From positions 124,001 to 188,000 of the forward strand of contig VXIS01000013.1 of NCBI GenBank assembly GCA_008704415.1: a DNA stretch of 64,000 bases, in the 5' to 3' direction. Shown one piece after another: positions 33,790 to 44,432 of this stretch. A program made the position numbers and the translations under genes. Each line of letters begins with the position of its first letter. The stretch's first letter is position 1. The notes under the pieces were generated by a model that ran no database searches, was not told where the DNA came from, and saw nothing but the letters and a program-made list of their open reading frames with translations. The DNA is from Sphaerosporella brunnea. Taxonomy: Eukaryota; Ascomycota; Pezizomycetes; Pezizales; Pyronemataceae.

Positions 33790-34486
33790 TGTGGGTGTTG
33801 GTGTTGGTGTTGTTGGTGTGTTGGTGTTGTTGTTGTTGTTGTCGGAGAGGAATTGTCGCGTCGGTGGGGGGGACAACGCGTAAGGGACGCGTGCGGGTGA
33901 TGGCTTAGCTGAGGTTTGCTTTGCTGGTTTGGTGTTGACAACAAACGACACCGGATTGAGGCGGGGGGTCTGCGGGTGATATCGAAAACTACGATAACTG
34001 AGGGACGGGAGCCGCAGGGCTTGGCGCCCGGTGGGACAAACTGATGTTCTGGCAACCGGACATGTAAGGACACGTTATTTTGTTGGTGTTTTGGCAGGTC
34101 GAGATGGTCTCGAAATTGGGCTTCTTCAAGCGCAAGGCCACCTGCCTCGATGGGTGCGGTATCGGCCAATCAGCCACATGTATCGCGGGAGGACTCTCGG
34201 CGATTTTGTTTGTTTGCAGCCACCGATAACGATTGGCCAGGCCATCTGGAAAAGCAAGCATCTGCATATCAATTCTAGAGCCCATCAATGCGCATATGGT
34301 TCCTGGCGGGGGAAACAAACGGACGCAGCAATTTGCGGCAAGCTGCGGATGTTCGATCCATCGGTCGGGGCTGTCCACTCGGTTCTGCATTCCGAGATGA
34401 AAGCGACATTTCGATGCGTATCTGCATTGATGGTATGTATATATATATATGTAAAGATGACAGTTCCTTGCATGCACGCAACAACA

Positions 34487-34530
34487 GCAAGCAAGCAAGC
34501 AAGCAGGCAGGCACGCAGGCAGGCAGGCAA
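34487..34530. repeat. (GCAA)n/(GCAG)n tetranucleotide repeat
   Basis: About ten tetramer units that change from GCAA to GCAG, followed by GTTGGC. Confidence 0.85.
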
Positions 34531-34740
34531 GTTGGCGGGGCCTCGTTACCAAGAATGACGTAGATAGCCCTCGGGATGTATGTGATCTGTCCATAGCAGC
34601 GGCAGCAGCAATCGCCTCCATCATCAGCCAGCCAGTCAGCCAGCCAGCCGTGATTTCGACCGCTTTCTAAAAGCCTCTCTGTGGATTCCTCACCATCCCC
34701 AACTGAGCAGCAGCCGTCCCGTCCCAGATTTTGCATTCCC

Positions 34741-35020
34741 GCAATTTATATATATACATGTAAGCACCCAAGAAGTATATATATCCCCCCGCCCAACAAG
34801 CATCTTCGGTCTTAGACACATATTCAACGTAACGCGAATCCTCGTCCTCCATCCGGTGACATCGTCCCAATCCCCGCCCTATACCCCTTGGACGCTTCAA
34901 TTGTCCCTTTTTTTACCACGGACGGCGTCTCTAGCTCTACTTCCTCACTGGCCTCGATACCTTTGACCGGCAAGCAACACCACCACCGCCACCACCGCCA
35001 CCACCGCCACCACAACCCCT
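34741..35020 (+). promoter_or_regulatory. TATA-like and STRE-like (CCCCT) motifs upstream of TPS1
   Basis: Two TATATATA stretches (about 34746-34755 and 34776-34784) and CCCCT pentamers at 34884-34888 and 35016-35020. CCCCT is the core of the yeast stress-response element, and trehalose synthase genes are classic stress targets, but such short motifs occur by chance and the second probably lies in the transcribed leader. Confidence 0.3.
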
Positions 35021-35031
35021 GCAACTCTACG

Positions 35032-36812
35032 ATGTCGGACAAAAAACAGGAACACAACCTGATAATGGTCAGCAACCGGCTGCCTATCACCATCAAGAAG
35101 GACAGCGGCAATTACAACTATTCCATGTCCTCTGGCGGACTCGTCAGCGGCTTGTCGGGGATGACCAAGACGACAACCTTCAGCTGGTTCGGATGGCCCG
35201 GCCTTGAGCTACCGGAAGACGACATAGGAAAAGTCGAGGCGGAACTGAAGGACCAGTACAATGCCGTGCCCATATGGCTACCTGACGAGATGGCCGACAG
35301 GCATTGTGAGTCCCCGCTTGCGCGATCGCGGTGTTGCTCCGCCTGGTAGCTAACAAGCGATATTCGATGTGCGCAGACAACGGTTTCTCGAGTAAGACAA
35401 CCCGATCTCTCGATGCGACGTCATTTGCGATGTTCACGCGCGCTAATGCAACTGCACCACCACAACTTCAGATTCGATCCTGTGGCCCCTCTTCCACTAC
35501 CATCCCGGAGAGATCAGCTTCGACGAAAACGCCTGGGTCGCCTACCGCGATGCGAACAGGATTTTCGCGAAGGAGGTTGCGAAACACGTCAAAGACAACG
35601 ACCTCATCTGGGTGCACGACTACCACCTCATGCTCATGCCCGCCATGCTGCGGGAAGAGCTGGGAGATAGAGTCGCGAATGTCAAGATCGGCTTCTTTCT
35701 GCATACGCCTTTCCCTAGCAGCGAAATTTACCGTATTCTGCCAGTGAGAGAAGAGATCTTGCAGGGTGTTTTGCACTGCGATTTGCTCGGGTTTCATACC
35801 TTTGACTACGCAAGACACTTTTTGAGTTGTTGTTCCAGGATATTGTAAGTGGGGCACGCGATGGTCCACCTGGCAGAAGCTCACAGATATCCATCCATAG
35901 GGGCCTCACCACCACGCCGAACGGCGTCGAGTTCAAGGGAAAGCTGCGAACCGTCGGAGCGTTCCCGATCGGCATCGACCCCGAGAAGTTTACGGAGGGA
36001 CTCCAGCAGCCGGCCGTCCAGAAACGGATTGCGCAGCTGGAAAAGAAATTTCAGGGTATCAAGCTCATCGTCGGCGTTGACCGATTGGATTACATCAAGG
36101 GTGTTCCTCAGAAGCTGCACGCTCTCGAGGTTTTCTTGAACGAGCACCCCGAGTGGATCGGAAAAGTCGTGTTGGTCCAGGTGGCAGTGCCCAGCAGAGG
36201 CGATGTCGAGGAGTACCAGAACCTCCGTCAGGTGGTTAACGAGCTGGTGGGACGCATAAACGGAAAATTCGGTGAGTGAAATTCAATTCATCTGTTATCT
36301 AACGGTTCTGACGGCGCAGGCACCGTTGAATTTATGCCGATTCACTTCATGCACAAAAGCGTTCAATTTGAAGAGCTAATCGCTCTGTACGCGGTCTCCG
36401 ACGTTTGTCTCGTCAGCTCGACCAGAGACGGAATGAACCTAGTTTCATACGAATACATCGCGACGCAACAGAAGCGGCACGGTGTGATGATCCTCTCCGA
36501 GTTCACTGGTGCCGCTCAGAGTCTCAATGGCAGCATCCTCGTGAACCCCTGGAACACCGAGGAGTTGGCCAACGCGATCTATGAGGCCATCACTCTTCCC
36601 GCTGATTTGAGAAAAGCAAATCACGAAAAGCTTTACGCCTATGTCACTAAGTACACCAGGTGTGCATTTCTGATATTCCGTTGATTTTTGCGATTGCTAA
36701 CTAACTGGTGGATAACAGTGCATTCTGGGGCGAGTCGTTCGTGGGACAGTTGACCTCGATCGCGGACCAAGCCAGGAAAAAGAAGGATACCGTCGAAGCC
36801 AATTCCTCATAG
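35032..36812 (+). CDS. TPS1: Alpha,alpha-trehalose-phosphate synthase (UDP-forming)
   Basis: GT20 glycosyltransferase making trehalose-6-phosphate from UDP-glucose and glucose-6-phosphate, in the cytosol. Exons 35032-35305, 35377-35391, 35472-35844, 35901-36271, 36320-36659, 36719-36812 give 488 residues, the normal size for a Tps1 without a phosphatase domain. Seen: LIMVSNRLPITIKKD (glucose-6-phosphate-binding loop), SMSSGGLVSGL, FSWFGWPG, WVHDYHLMLMP, GFFLHTPFPSSEIYR, the nucleotide-sugar site VGVDRLDYIKGVPQK, and DGMNLVSYEY with ILSEFTGAAQSL. The second exon is a 15-base microexon completing HYNGFSNSILWP. The in-frame extension to 34888 would encode a His/Arg repeat from CAC/CGC repeats and is better read as 5' leader. 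The C-terminus is Lys-rich (ARKKKDTVEANSS). Confidence 0.96.
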
Positions 36813-37606
36813 ATTTTTCTCTGTTTGGAGGCAAAATGATGGTATCTAGGGCATTTCTCTTGGTAAATTACTCTATAGTGCCTGGCCTGGAGAGTTTTTC
36901 TGGGGGGGTTAAACACATGATTTGGAGTTGTTTCTTTTTTTTCCCGAGGGTAGCATGATGGGGAGTTCTGGCGGTGATACGATAGGAGTTTTTTGCCTTC
37001 GGATGGAAGGCTATTACTTTTTTTTTTTTTTTTTGTGCTACGCGATTGTCCACATGCTAGACTATGGTTTTTCTTCTTTCTCCGCCGGCTTTATTTTTTC
37101 TTCTTTTTTCTTTTTTTCTTTTCATCGGGGGTAATATGTAGGAGAGATTAATACTGGTACATATTCTCGTCCCATCTACCCAGGTAGGAATGTTGAATCT
37201 GAGACTCTTGATTCCTGGGATTCGTCATCCGCGCGCCAAAATCGTGGGGCAGAACGGAGCGCATGGATGTCTATGGCTGGAAATAAAAATAGCAGATTAA
37301 TCACCACGGCGCGTTGCCCCGCGAAACACGAACTCGGCCTTCACCATGAGGAGCTGCTCCAGCCACAGAAGTGACGAAAGTCCACCGCTGTGCCTTCTTC
37401 ACTTCGCTTGCACTCACCGCGAATCCACAACTTGTTGCCACTCTTTTTTGAATCGATTTGATCTGTTTTCATCTCTTTCGCGAATTCGCCTGGTTGCGTT
37501 TGACCGTTGTTGTGACATCACCGCCGCCGCCGCCGCCGCCGCCGCTTCCTCACCCGCTTTTTGGACTAAGGCTGCGCCATAGCAGCAGCACTCGACCACA
37601 GCAACG
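36813..37606. other. Spacer between TPS1 and the AAA ATPase gene
   Basis: 794 bases. T-rich termination-like DNA at 37018-37035 and 37095-37121, then a CCG triplet repeat (37521-37544) about 65 bases before the next ATG. No gene seen. Confidence 0.55.
37521..37544. repeat. (CCG)n microsatellite in a probable 5' leader
   Basis: Eight perfect CCG units upstream of the AAA ATPase start codon. Confidence 0.85.
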
Positions 37607-39774
37607 ATGAAAGCGAAATCCTTTTCCTCCCTTCAAAAATCCTACGACCAAGCGTACCTGACGTCGAGCACGGCGGCGTACTACGAATCGCTATCTCAGC
37701 CGCACGCAGCGCTGGAGACGTGGCGCAAGCTGCTCTCGCAGCTTTCTCCAGCCCCGGCGTTGCTGCAGAAACCAAGATCGGATACGGAGGCGTCCCTGCT
37801 GGCGTCGTTGCAGAAGATCAGAGAGCAGGCCGAACACAGAGCTCAGTTGCTCAGCACGATTATCAACACGGCCCCCAATGAGGGCGAGGTTGTTATGCCG
37901 CCGATGAGCCCGCCGGTGCTCCCTGAGAGACCGCCGACAGCGGGGAGCACGCTTACGCCTGCTGCTGCGGCGGCATTGGGCGCGAGGAGAAGCCCCAGCC
38001 CCGACAGTAGGCGGATGTTTCTCAGTACGCTGCGCACGGGGAAGAAAGATAAGGGCAAGCGGGAGAGCGGGGCGTTCGAGAGTTTACGGCGCGGAACTAG
38101 GGGGGAAGCAGCGGCACAGGCGGCCACGTTGGCTTGGAGCAGTATTTCGCGGGCGAGAGGAGAGGGCATGATGTCTCGGCCGCTGGAACCTACACCGCCG
38201 CCGCCCAGACCCCATACCACCCCGCAGACTGTCACCCGATATCCGAAGCCCGAGGAGCTGCCAGCGCGAAGGCCGGACGCTGTTCGAGCTTCTACTACGC
38301 CTACTGAGGGAGAGGCCTTGCCGGGTGTCAAGGCTCGCCCGAATCTGGGACGATTGAAGGCGAGACCGCATTCTTCGATTCTACCGTTGGGGAGCCCGAC
38401 GTTTGATGGCGGGTTTGAGGAGAGGGGTGATTTCCCGCCGCCACCGCCACCGCATAGGACGCCGGTGAGAAGAATGCCGCTGCCTAGACATGGGAGCTAT
38501 GGTAAGCCCCTGGATGCGGGCCACGATATCGATACGGCAACTACGTCTTCTTCTTCTGCTGCGCCCCCGCCTTTGCCTCCGAAAATCCCGGTCAAGCCGG
38601 CGAAGCCGGAAAGACTCCGCAGGATCAGAACTGATGGTGTACGCTCTGCGCCTACTGAGAGCTATCCTGATGTTTCCCCGTCTTCGTCCCGCGGCTCGCC
38701 AGTCGAGGACGACGACGGCGACGAAACCCCGCCTACCTCCGCCGATAATGAGGACAGTCAATGGCAAGCGCGCGTCAAGGAGGCCATGAAAAGCGTTGCC
38801 CGCGGTGTGGACCCAACAGCATTGCAACAAGTGGCCAACGAAATCGTGGTAAAAGGCGACGAGGTGCACTGGGACGACATTGCAGGACTCGAAGGCGCCA
38901 AAGCGGCATTGAAAGAAGCCGTCGTTTACCCATTCCTACGTCCAGACCTGTTCTCGGGCCTCCGCGAGCCCGCAAAGGGGATGCTACTGTTTGGCCCGCC
39001 GGGCACCGGCAAGACAATGCTCGCCCGTGCAGTGGCTACAGAGAGCAAAAGCACCTTCTTCTCCATTTCCGCCAGCTCTCTGACAAGTAAATACGTCCGT
39101 CTCACGTCCGTCTCCCCTCCCCGCCTCCATCACTGACCTTCCCGCAGCTCGGCGAAAGCGAAAAACTCGTTCGCGCCCTCTTCGCCCTCGCTAAAGCGCT
39201 CGCCCCAAGCATCATCTTCGTCGACGAAATCGATTCCCTCCTCTCCGCCCGCGCCGGTGGCGAAAACGAAGCCTCCCGCCGCATAAAAACCGAGTTTTTG
39301 ATACAGTGGAGCGATCTGGCGCGGGCCGCCGCCGGCAAAGCCTCGAGCATCGGCGACCCCTCCCGCGTCCTTGTCCTCGCCGCCACTAACCTCCCCTGGG
39401 CCATCGACGACGCGGCGCGCCGCCGCTTCGCACGCAGGCAGTACATACCGCTGCCAGAAGCGCCGACCAGAAAAAAACAACTGGAGAACCTCCTCGCGGC
39501 GCAGAAACACTCCCTCACCCCGCAGGACATGGAAGAACTAGTCACCCTTACCGACGGCTACAGCGGCAGCGACGTCACGGCCCTGGCTAAAGACGCCGCT
39601 ATGGGCCCGCTGAGAGCCCTCGGCGAGGACTTGCTCAGCGTCGATGCCGACATGGTGCGCAGTATCGCGTTGCATGACTTTTGCGAGAGCTTGAAGGCGG
39701 TTAGACCCAGTGTCGGCAAGGAGGGCTTGAGGCGGTTTGAGGAGTGGGCGGAGCGGTTTGGGGAGAGAGTTTAA
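37607..39774 (+). CDS. AAA ATPase of the Sap1/Yta6 (spastin-fidgetin-like) group
   Basis: Classic AAA protein of the meiotic clade (spastin, fidgetin, Vps4, Sap1/Yta6). Exons 37607-39094 and 39148-39774 give 704 residues. The N-terminal ~75 residues are helical and MIT-like ([29 protein letters not shown]), followed by a 300-residue Pro/Ser/Arg-rich disordered linker. AAA core: [33 protein letters not shown], Walker A GPPGTGKT (about residues 462-469), then across the intron [18 protein letters not shown], Walker [12 protein letters not shown] and [20 protein letters not shown] with the arginine finger. The C-terminal [20 protein letters not shown] and [13 protein letters not shown] are family-typical. 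The intron joins SKY to LGES exactly at the pore loop. It could be a Vps4-like or spastin-like paralogue, but the long linker favours Sap1/Yta6. Confidence 0.9.
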
Positions 39775-40672
39775 GCCCGGTAGGGGAGGGGGGAGGGGGA
39801 GGGGGAGGGGAGAGGGGAGTTGTATATATTGATTTTTGGGTTGGATCGGATCGGATGAGAGTGTTGCTTACTTTTTTTTTTTTTGTTGTGTATTCTACCT
39901 ACTTGGTGTATTTATAAACTCACGTATGAACTATGACTTGGACTTACTTACTACATACACTTGGAGCACACATACCGTATTCTTCCGGCACGATGGGAAT
40001 TGCCGGCGCCGAAGTCAGTCTTTTCTAAGTAGCAAACGTACTATGTATGGAAACATGACACCGCCGGCGAATCTTATGTGACGGCGACAACACGATCTAA
40101 GGAGGCGACAATGGCTGGGCGCGGTGTGGGGTCGCGGTATGGTTGAGGACACCTATGTACTCAACTCTAATTCTCACGGCCGCCTTGTGTCTCCGTCGTA
40201 CCGCGACGTCTCCAGTGCCCGCCCCTCTTGGCCATCAATCAAGATTCGCCGGCGGTGTCATGTTTCCATACATAGTACGTTTGCTACTTAGAAAAGATTG
40301 ACTTCGGCGCCGGCAATTCCCATCGTGCCGGAAGAATACGGTATCTTGAGTTCGTTTTCTTTCTCTCTTTCTCGAGAGTCAACGTTCCAATAATCGACGC
40401 TTCGTTTCCATCAATGAGTTATAATGATACACTAACCACAACCCAATTTGCAACCTCACCCTCATCCTGTATTAACGTAGGTACTCTGAGTATACATACG
40501 TACGTCTCGTCAACTCCCATTGATGATACGGTATACCTATCTACCTAGGTACTTACTCGATTGCAGCCCCCCCAGGTAGCAGCAGCGCTGAGGAGAGAAT
40601 ACTGCTTGCGTTGACTCTATCCCCTCCCTCCCTCCCTCCTCCTCCTCCTCCTCCCCTCCCGCTCCCGCCAGC
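39775..40672. other. Convergent spacer hosting a fold-back element
   Basis: 898 bases between two 3' ends. It starts with a GGGGGA-rich run (39782-39815) and a T-tract, contains the inverted-repeat element at 39975-40341, and ends with CCT repeats just beyond the amine-oxidase stop. No gene seen. Confidence 0.6.
39975..40341. mobile_element. Fold-back MITE-like element with 101-bp inverted arms and TA flanks
   Basis: Left arm 39975-40075 and right arm 40241-40341 are inverted copies differing by one base by eye (G in the left, A on the corresponding strand of the right, in GAAGTC-R-AT/GTC). Both begin CCGTATTCTTCCGGCACGAT at the outer end and are bordered by TA on each side (39973-39974, 40342-40343), the target duplication expected for Tc1/mariner-type insertion. 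The 165-base centre has no open frame of note but contains its own short inverted pair (GTCGCGGTA / TACCGCGAC). It encodes nothing, so it would be a non-autonomous element. Confidence 0.85.
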
Positions 40673-42753
40673 TCAATCACAACACTCCCGCTCCCCATCC
40701 GTCGTCGTCGTCGGCTTCCCACTCAACAACACGCTCGCATTGAACGCCTGCGTGCTCGGGGGCACATCGATGCCGGGGTTTCTGGAAAAGAAATTGGCGG
40801 GCTTGAACGAGACCCTCAGGACCTCGGCGGGCATGACGGGGAAGTCCTCGATGCGCGGGATGTGGTTGATGCCGAACTGCACGAACAGCACGGGGTCGCC
40901 GCGGTCGAGCGGGTCGGCGCGGGCGGCCCAGGACCGCACGCCTTCGCCGCCGCGCGACTGGTTCGTCCACTTCCCGGCCGCGAAGAGCTCGCCCTCGCGG
41001 TACTTGGTCACGTACAGCGCGTGGTCGCCGAACTCGACGCGCGCGTGGTGCAGGCTGCGCGGCTGCGCGAGCAGCTTCTGGAACGGCGGGATCGTCAGCT
41101 TGTACCCGACCGGCAGGCGGTTGATCGGGTTCGTCTTCGTCGTGGACTGCACGTGGAAGACGCGGTTGGTGGCGCTGCGGGTGTCGATGCCTTGCGAGTG
41201 CGTGAGCTCCGTGGTGCGCGTGACGTACCCGACCCCGAACGGGTTCGTCGCCGCGTCGTCGTCGTCCGCCGGAAGCGCTACCGCTTCTTCGTACACCACT
41301 TTGTTGCCCGCCCCGTCGATCTGCGGGTCCACCCGCAGCGAGAAGATGTGTTGGTGGTGCGCCGCCAAGACGCCCGGGTGCACCACGGTGCCCCAGGGGA
41401 CCTCCACCCCCGGCTCGATGGGCGCCGTGGAGAGGATCCCCGTGGCCCGCACCTCGTAGTGGAACTCGCCGCTCTGCCCGAAGATGAAGGCCAGGATGTA
41501 TTCGTAGTTGCTCACCGTGATGATGGATTGGAGCACGAGCTCGCGGTTGCGAGTAACCACCGGCCGCCCGGTGCGGTAGTTGGTGTGCTTGAAGCCGATG
41601 CCGCTGTCTTGCTCGTGGATGCAGATCACGTTGGGCATGGCCAGCACCGTGCCTACGTCTGTGCTCAGGTTGCTGGAGAGGTAGTGGATCGAGCCTAGAC
41701 AGTCGCAGCCCAGCTTCAGATTGTTGGCCATTACTCCGGCGCCCTGGGTGGGTGGGTGGGTGGGTTAGTCGAGTGATAAACTGTGATGCGTGAGGTGGTG
41801 TGTGTGTGGGGGATACTTACAGCGTCTCCCAGGTCGAAGGCGGCTTTTTTGTGGTATGGGGGCCGCGGGTCGGCGTATGGGATCGACATATCGCTCAGTG
41901 AGATCCTGTAGGCTATGTCACGGCCGTCATAGGCGATGTTGTAAAGCACCATGCCTTCCCGGTGGTTGAACCCCGTGCGTAGCCGCCATTTTTGCCATTC
42001 TATCACTGCGCCGCCGGAGTCGGGGACTTCTTCGGTCACCGTGAAGCTGGCCCCTGCGGGTTGCACCACGTGCAGGGGCTTGAGATCCGTGCGGAGGCTT
42101 TGGTGTTCGGGGGTGTACTCGGAGGGCGGAGGGACTCGGTACGGCTTCGGCGGCGTCGGCGTCGCGTCGGCGCCTGTGGGCAGATGGTCGATCCGGACGA
42201 CCGTCATGGTCTCCACGTCGACCACCGGGCTGATGGTCAACGGAAATGCGTAGTGGTTCGAGTCGGGGTTGCGTTCGCCGTGCGGGGATTGCAGGTACAG
42301 GAAACACTGGAACTGCCGCTTCGCATCCGTCACGCCGTCCGAGCCGTAGATCCACGGATCAGCAACCACCACGCTCCCCTCCGGGAGACAGAGCTTTTCG
42401 AGCGCCGCTTGCACCCCGGCGTCCGCGAGCGCGGCCTTCTCCGCGGCTTCGATCTCGGGCCCGTCCGCTGGGCCGTGGTAGCCGGCTTTGATCTGTTCAT
42501 CGCTGAGCAGCGCTCCGCCGGCAATGTCGATCACGGATTCGAAGAAGTGGGGGGTGCCGCGGATGTAGTAGCAGACGTAAGCTTCACGGGGCGGGGTTGG
42601 GCCGGTGCCCTCGAGCCAGGCGAGGAGGGCGGCTTTGAGCGGCTCACGTAGAGTTATCGCTTTGAAGTGGAAGTTCTTGAGCGGGAATTTGGCTCTGAGG
42701 ATGGCGGCGCAGACGGCGATCTCGTCGGGGAGCAGGGGTGTGAGTGGATGCAT
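40673..42753 (-). CDS. Copper amine oxidase (topaquinone enzyme)
   Basis: Primary-amine oxidase converting amines to aldehyde, NH3 and H2O2 with copper and a self-made topaquinone cofactor. Exons 42753-41821 and 41743-40673 give 667 residues, usual for fungal enzymes. Seen: N-terminal domains (MHPLTPLLPDEIAVCAAIL, AYVCYYIRGTPHFFESVIDI); the catalytic-base segment YRISLSDMSIPYADP to AAFDLGD with Asp307; the cofactor Tyr391 in VSNYEY; copper ligands His441 and His443 in AAHHQHIFSLRVDP, with a third His expected near residue 600 (FVQFGINHIPRIEDFPVMPA). The join reads DAGAGVMANNLKLGCDCLG, the standard sequence. The C-terminus is ECCD, so there is no SKL-like peroxisomal signal, and no secretion signal is seen at the N-terminus; location is uncertain. 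Confidence 0.95.
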
Positions 42754-44432
42754 TTTGCCGGCCGTCTGGGTTGGTTGGTTAGCAATCGAGGTGAGCAGCA
42801 GGCCAGCCGTGGGGAACTGCGCACTTTTTTATACACGAGGTGTACTGCTTTGCGCTGAAGATGCAATAGGAAGCTCAATGGTGGCAGGTGACCCGACGGA
42901 ACACACACAGATCGGATCTGAGACTGAGTTACCTAGCCCGGGGGGGGGCGGGAGCTGGCGGGCCAATGGCAAGTTCGGACGAAAGCGAGAGGAGGCGTTC
43001 CAGCTCTGGTGGACACTGGGGGTGGAGTTGCTGCAGATTTGGCTGAGCAGCGTTGATCGTTGGGCACTGCACGGACCGGTGTGGGTGCAGGCAGGAAGGC
43101 AGCTGCGTGTTTGCGATTGCGGATTGGAAGCGGGCGTCGAGAGCAGTTCCCTTCGAGAACAGCGGGAGCACTCAGCGCGCAGATGGCAGATGGCAATCGA
43201 CGACTGCGTCTGTGTCACGTGGGGGGCGGAGGGAGGCCTGGATGATCGAGAAGCAGGGCGGGGCACAAGCTGCGTGACGATGCGTGGCCACCGATCAGCG
43301 AAGGGAGTCGTGGCTGCGGAGTCGAGGGCGGTGGGCGTGCTGGTTTGCATGCTTATGTACCTGATATCGTCGCTGCAATGCACATGCTGAGACGCGGTGA
43401 GGGCTCGTCGCTTCAGAACATGTCAATCTATCGGCCCATCAGCCCTCTCTCTGCCGACCTTCCCTCTTCGCCGTTCTCTGGTGTCTTTCCTCTTCCGACG
43501 TGCAGACGGCCAGCACGCCTACATGCCACAACGCGAGCAGCTGCGCTCCACGGCGCCACGGCACTCTCGCTTCCCCTCGGAGATGGGCGCACTTTCCCGC
43601 CGCTTTTCTTTCCGCCCGCCCTTGCCGTGCCTTGTGCCCACCGAATGGCGGCTTCAACCGCGCCGCTTGGAGAATGTCGAACCGCCAGCGATGCCAGCAA
43701 CCAACCGAGCGATGCCCCGGATACGTAGGCGAACGCAGCTGGCTTGTCGGTGCCGCAGTGGGGCCGACGTTGCACCTCATGCAGTCTGAGATGGCCAGGC
43801 CCTGGCATGTATGTAAGCGTTTCGTGTCTCGGCAAAGAGACGGGCTTGCACCCGGAGCATATACCGTGCCCTTAAGGTGGCCGGCCAGCTTGCTTGCTTG
43901 CGATGCGAATTGCCGCGTTGCTGCGAGTCCTGCGGGAAGACCTCTGCCCATTGCGGCACCAACCGCATCGCCTCGCGAAACAGGAAACATCACTCGCGGC
44001 CACGCGAGACGGCGAAGCCACGCACGTGCGGAAGCGAGCCGTGGCGCGGTGACTTCGCCACGCCCACGTGCCGATCTCGGTGCGGTCGCGCTGGGGAGCC
44101 GCGTCTTCTTTGTTCGAACTTCGAAGCAAACCATCTGGGTGTAAGTAAACGTTTGCGACGAGCTTGGTATAATTCAATGTGATCTCCTTCTTCGTCGCCT
44201 TTCAACCTTCATCTTGATCCGCCCTGCGCTGAGGAGAGGAGCGCTGTTCGGCCAATCATTTCCGCCGCCGACGTGCAAACGCTGTGCGACACCCCGCGCA
44301 TGTGGGCTGCCCGTCATCTGCGAATGTTCTGCGTTGTCCGACTGCGGGGATACCAGAGCGAGAGTCCGATCGGACGTTTGGACGTTTGTTCTTTGACACC
44401 TTAGCACGCACCCCCCACCCCCCACTACGCAA
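42754..44432. other. Divergent region between the amine oxidase and Dicer genes
   Basis: 1.68 kb. Open frames of 200-230 codons exist on both strands at 43439-44144 and overlap almost completely; neither looks like a known family, and the composition (GC-rich, few stops on either strand) explains them. No gene supported. Confidence 0.5.

Larger units (their letters stand above)
33790..35031. other. Divergent promoter region between the HIRIP3-like gene and TPS1
   Basis: 1.24 kb without a supported gene. Contains a GTT-rich repeat just upstream of the HIRIP3-like ATG (33792-33842), a TATATATA run (34436-34451), a GCAA/GCAG repeat (34487-34530), and TATA-like and CCCCT motifs near TPS1. Open frames to 211 codons overlap on both strands. 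Confidence 0.5.

Noticed and set aside
34888..35031. N-terminal extension of TPS1 (His/Arg repeat)
   Set aside because: Encoded by a CAC/CGC repeat and absent from the Tps1 family; the ATG at 35032 gives the normal N-terminus.
43439..44144. Open frames of 214-231 codons on both strands upstream of DCL2
   Set aside because: They overlap each other nearly completely, are rich in Arg/Ala/Pro, and match nothing I recognise; typical GC-rich chance frames.
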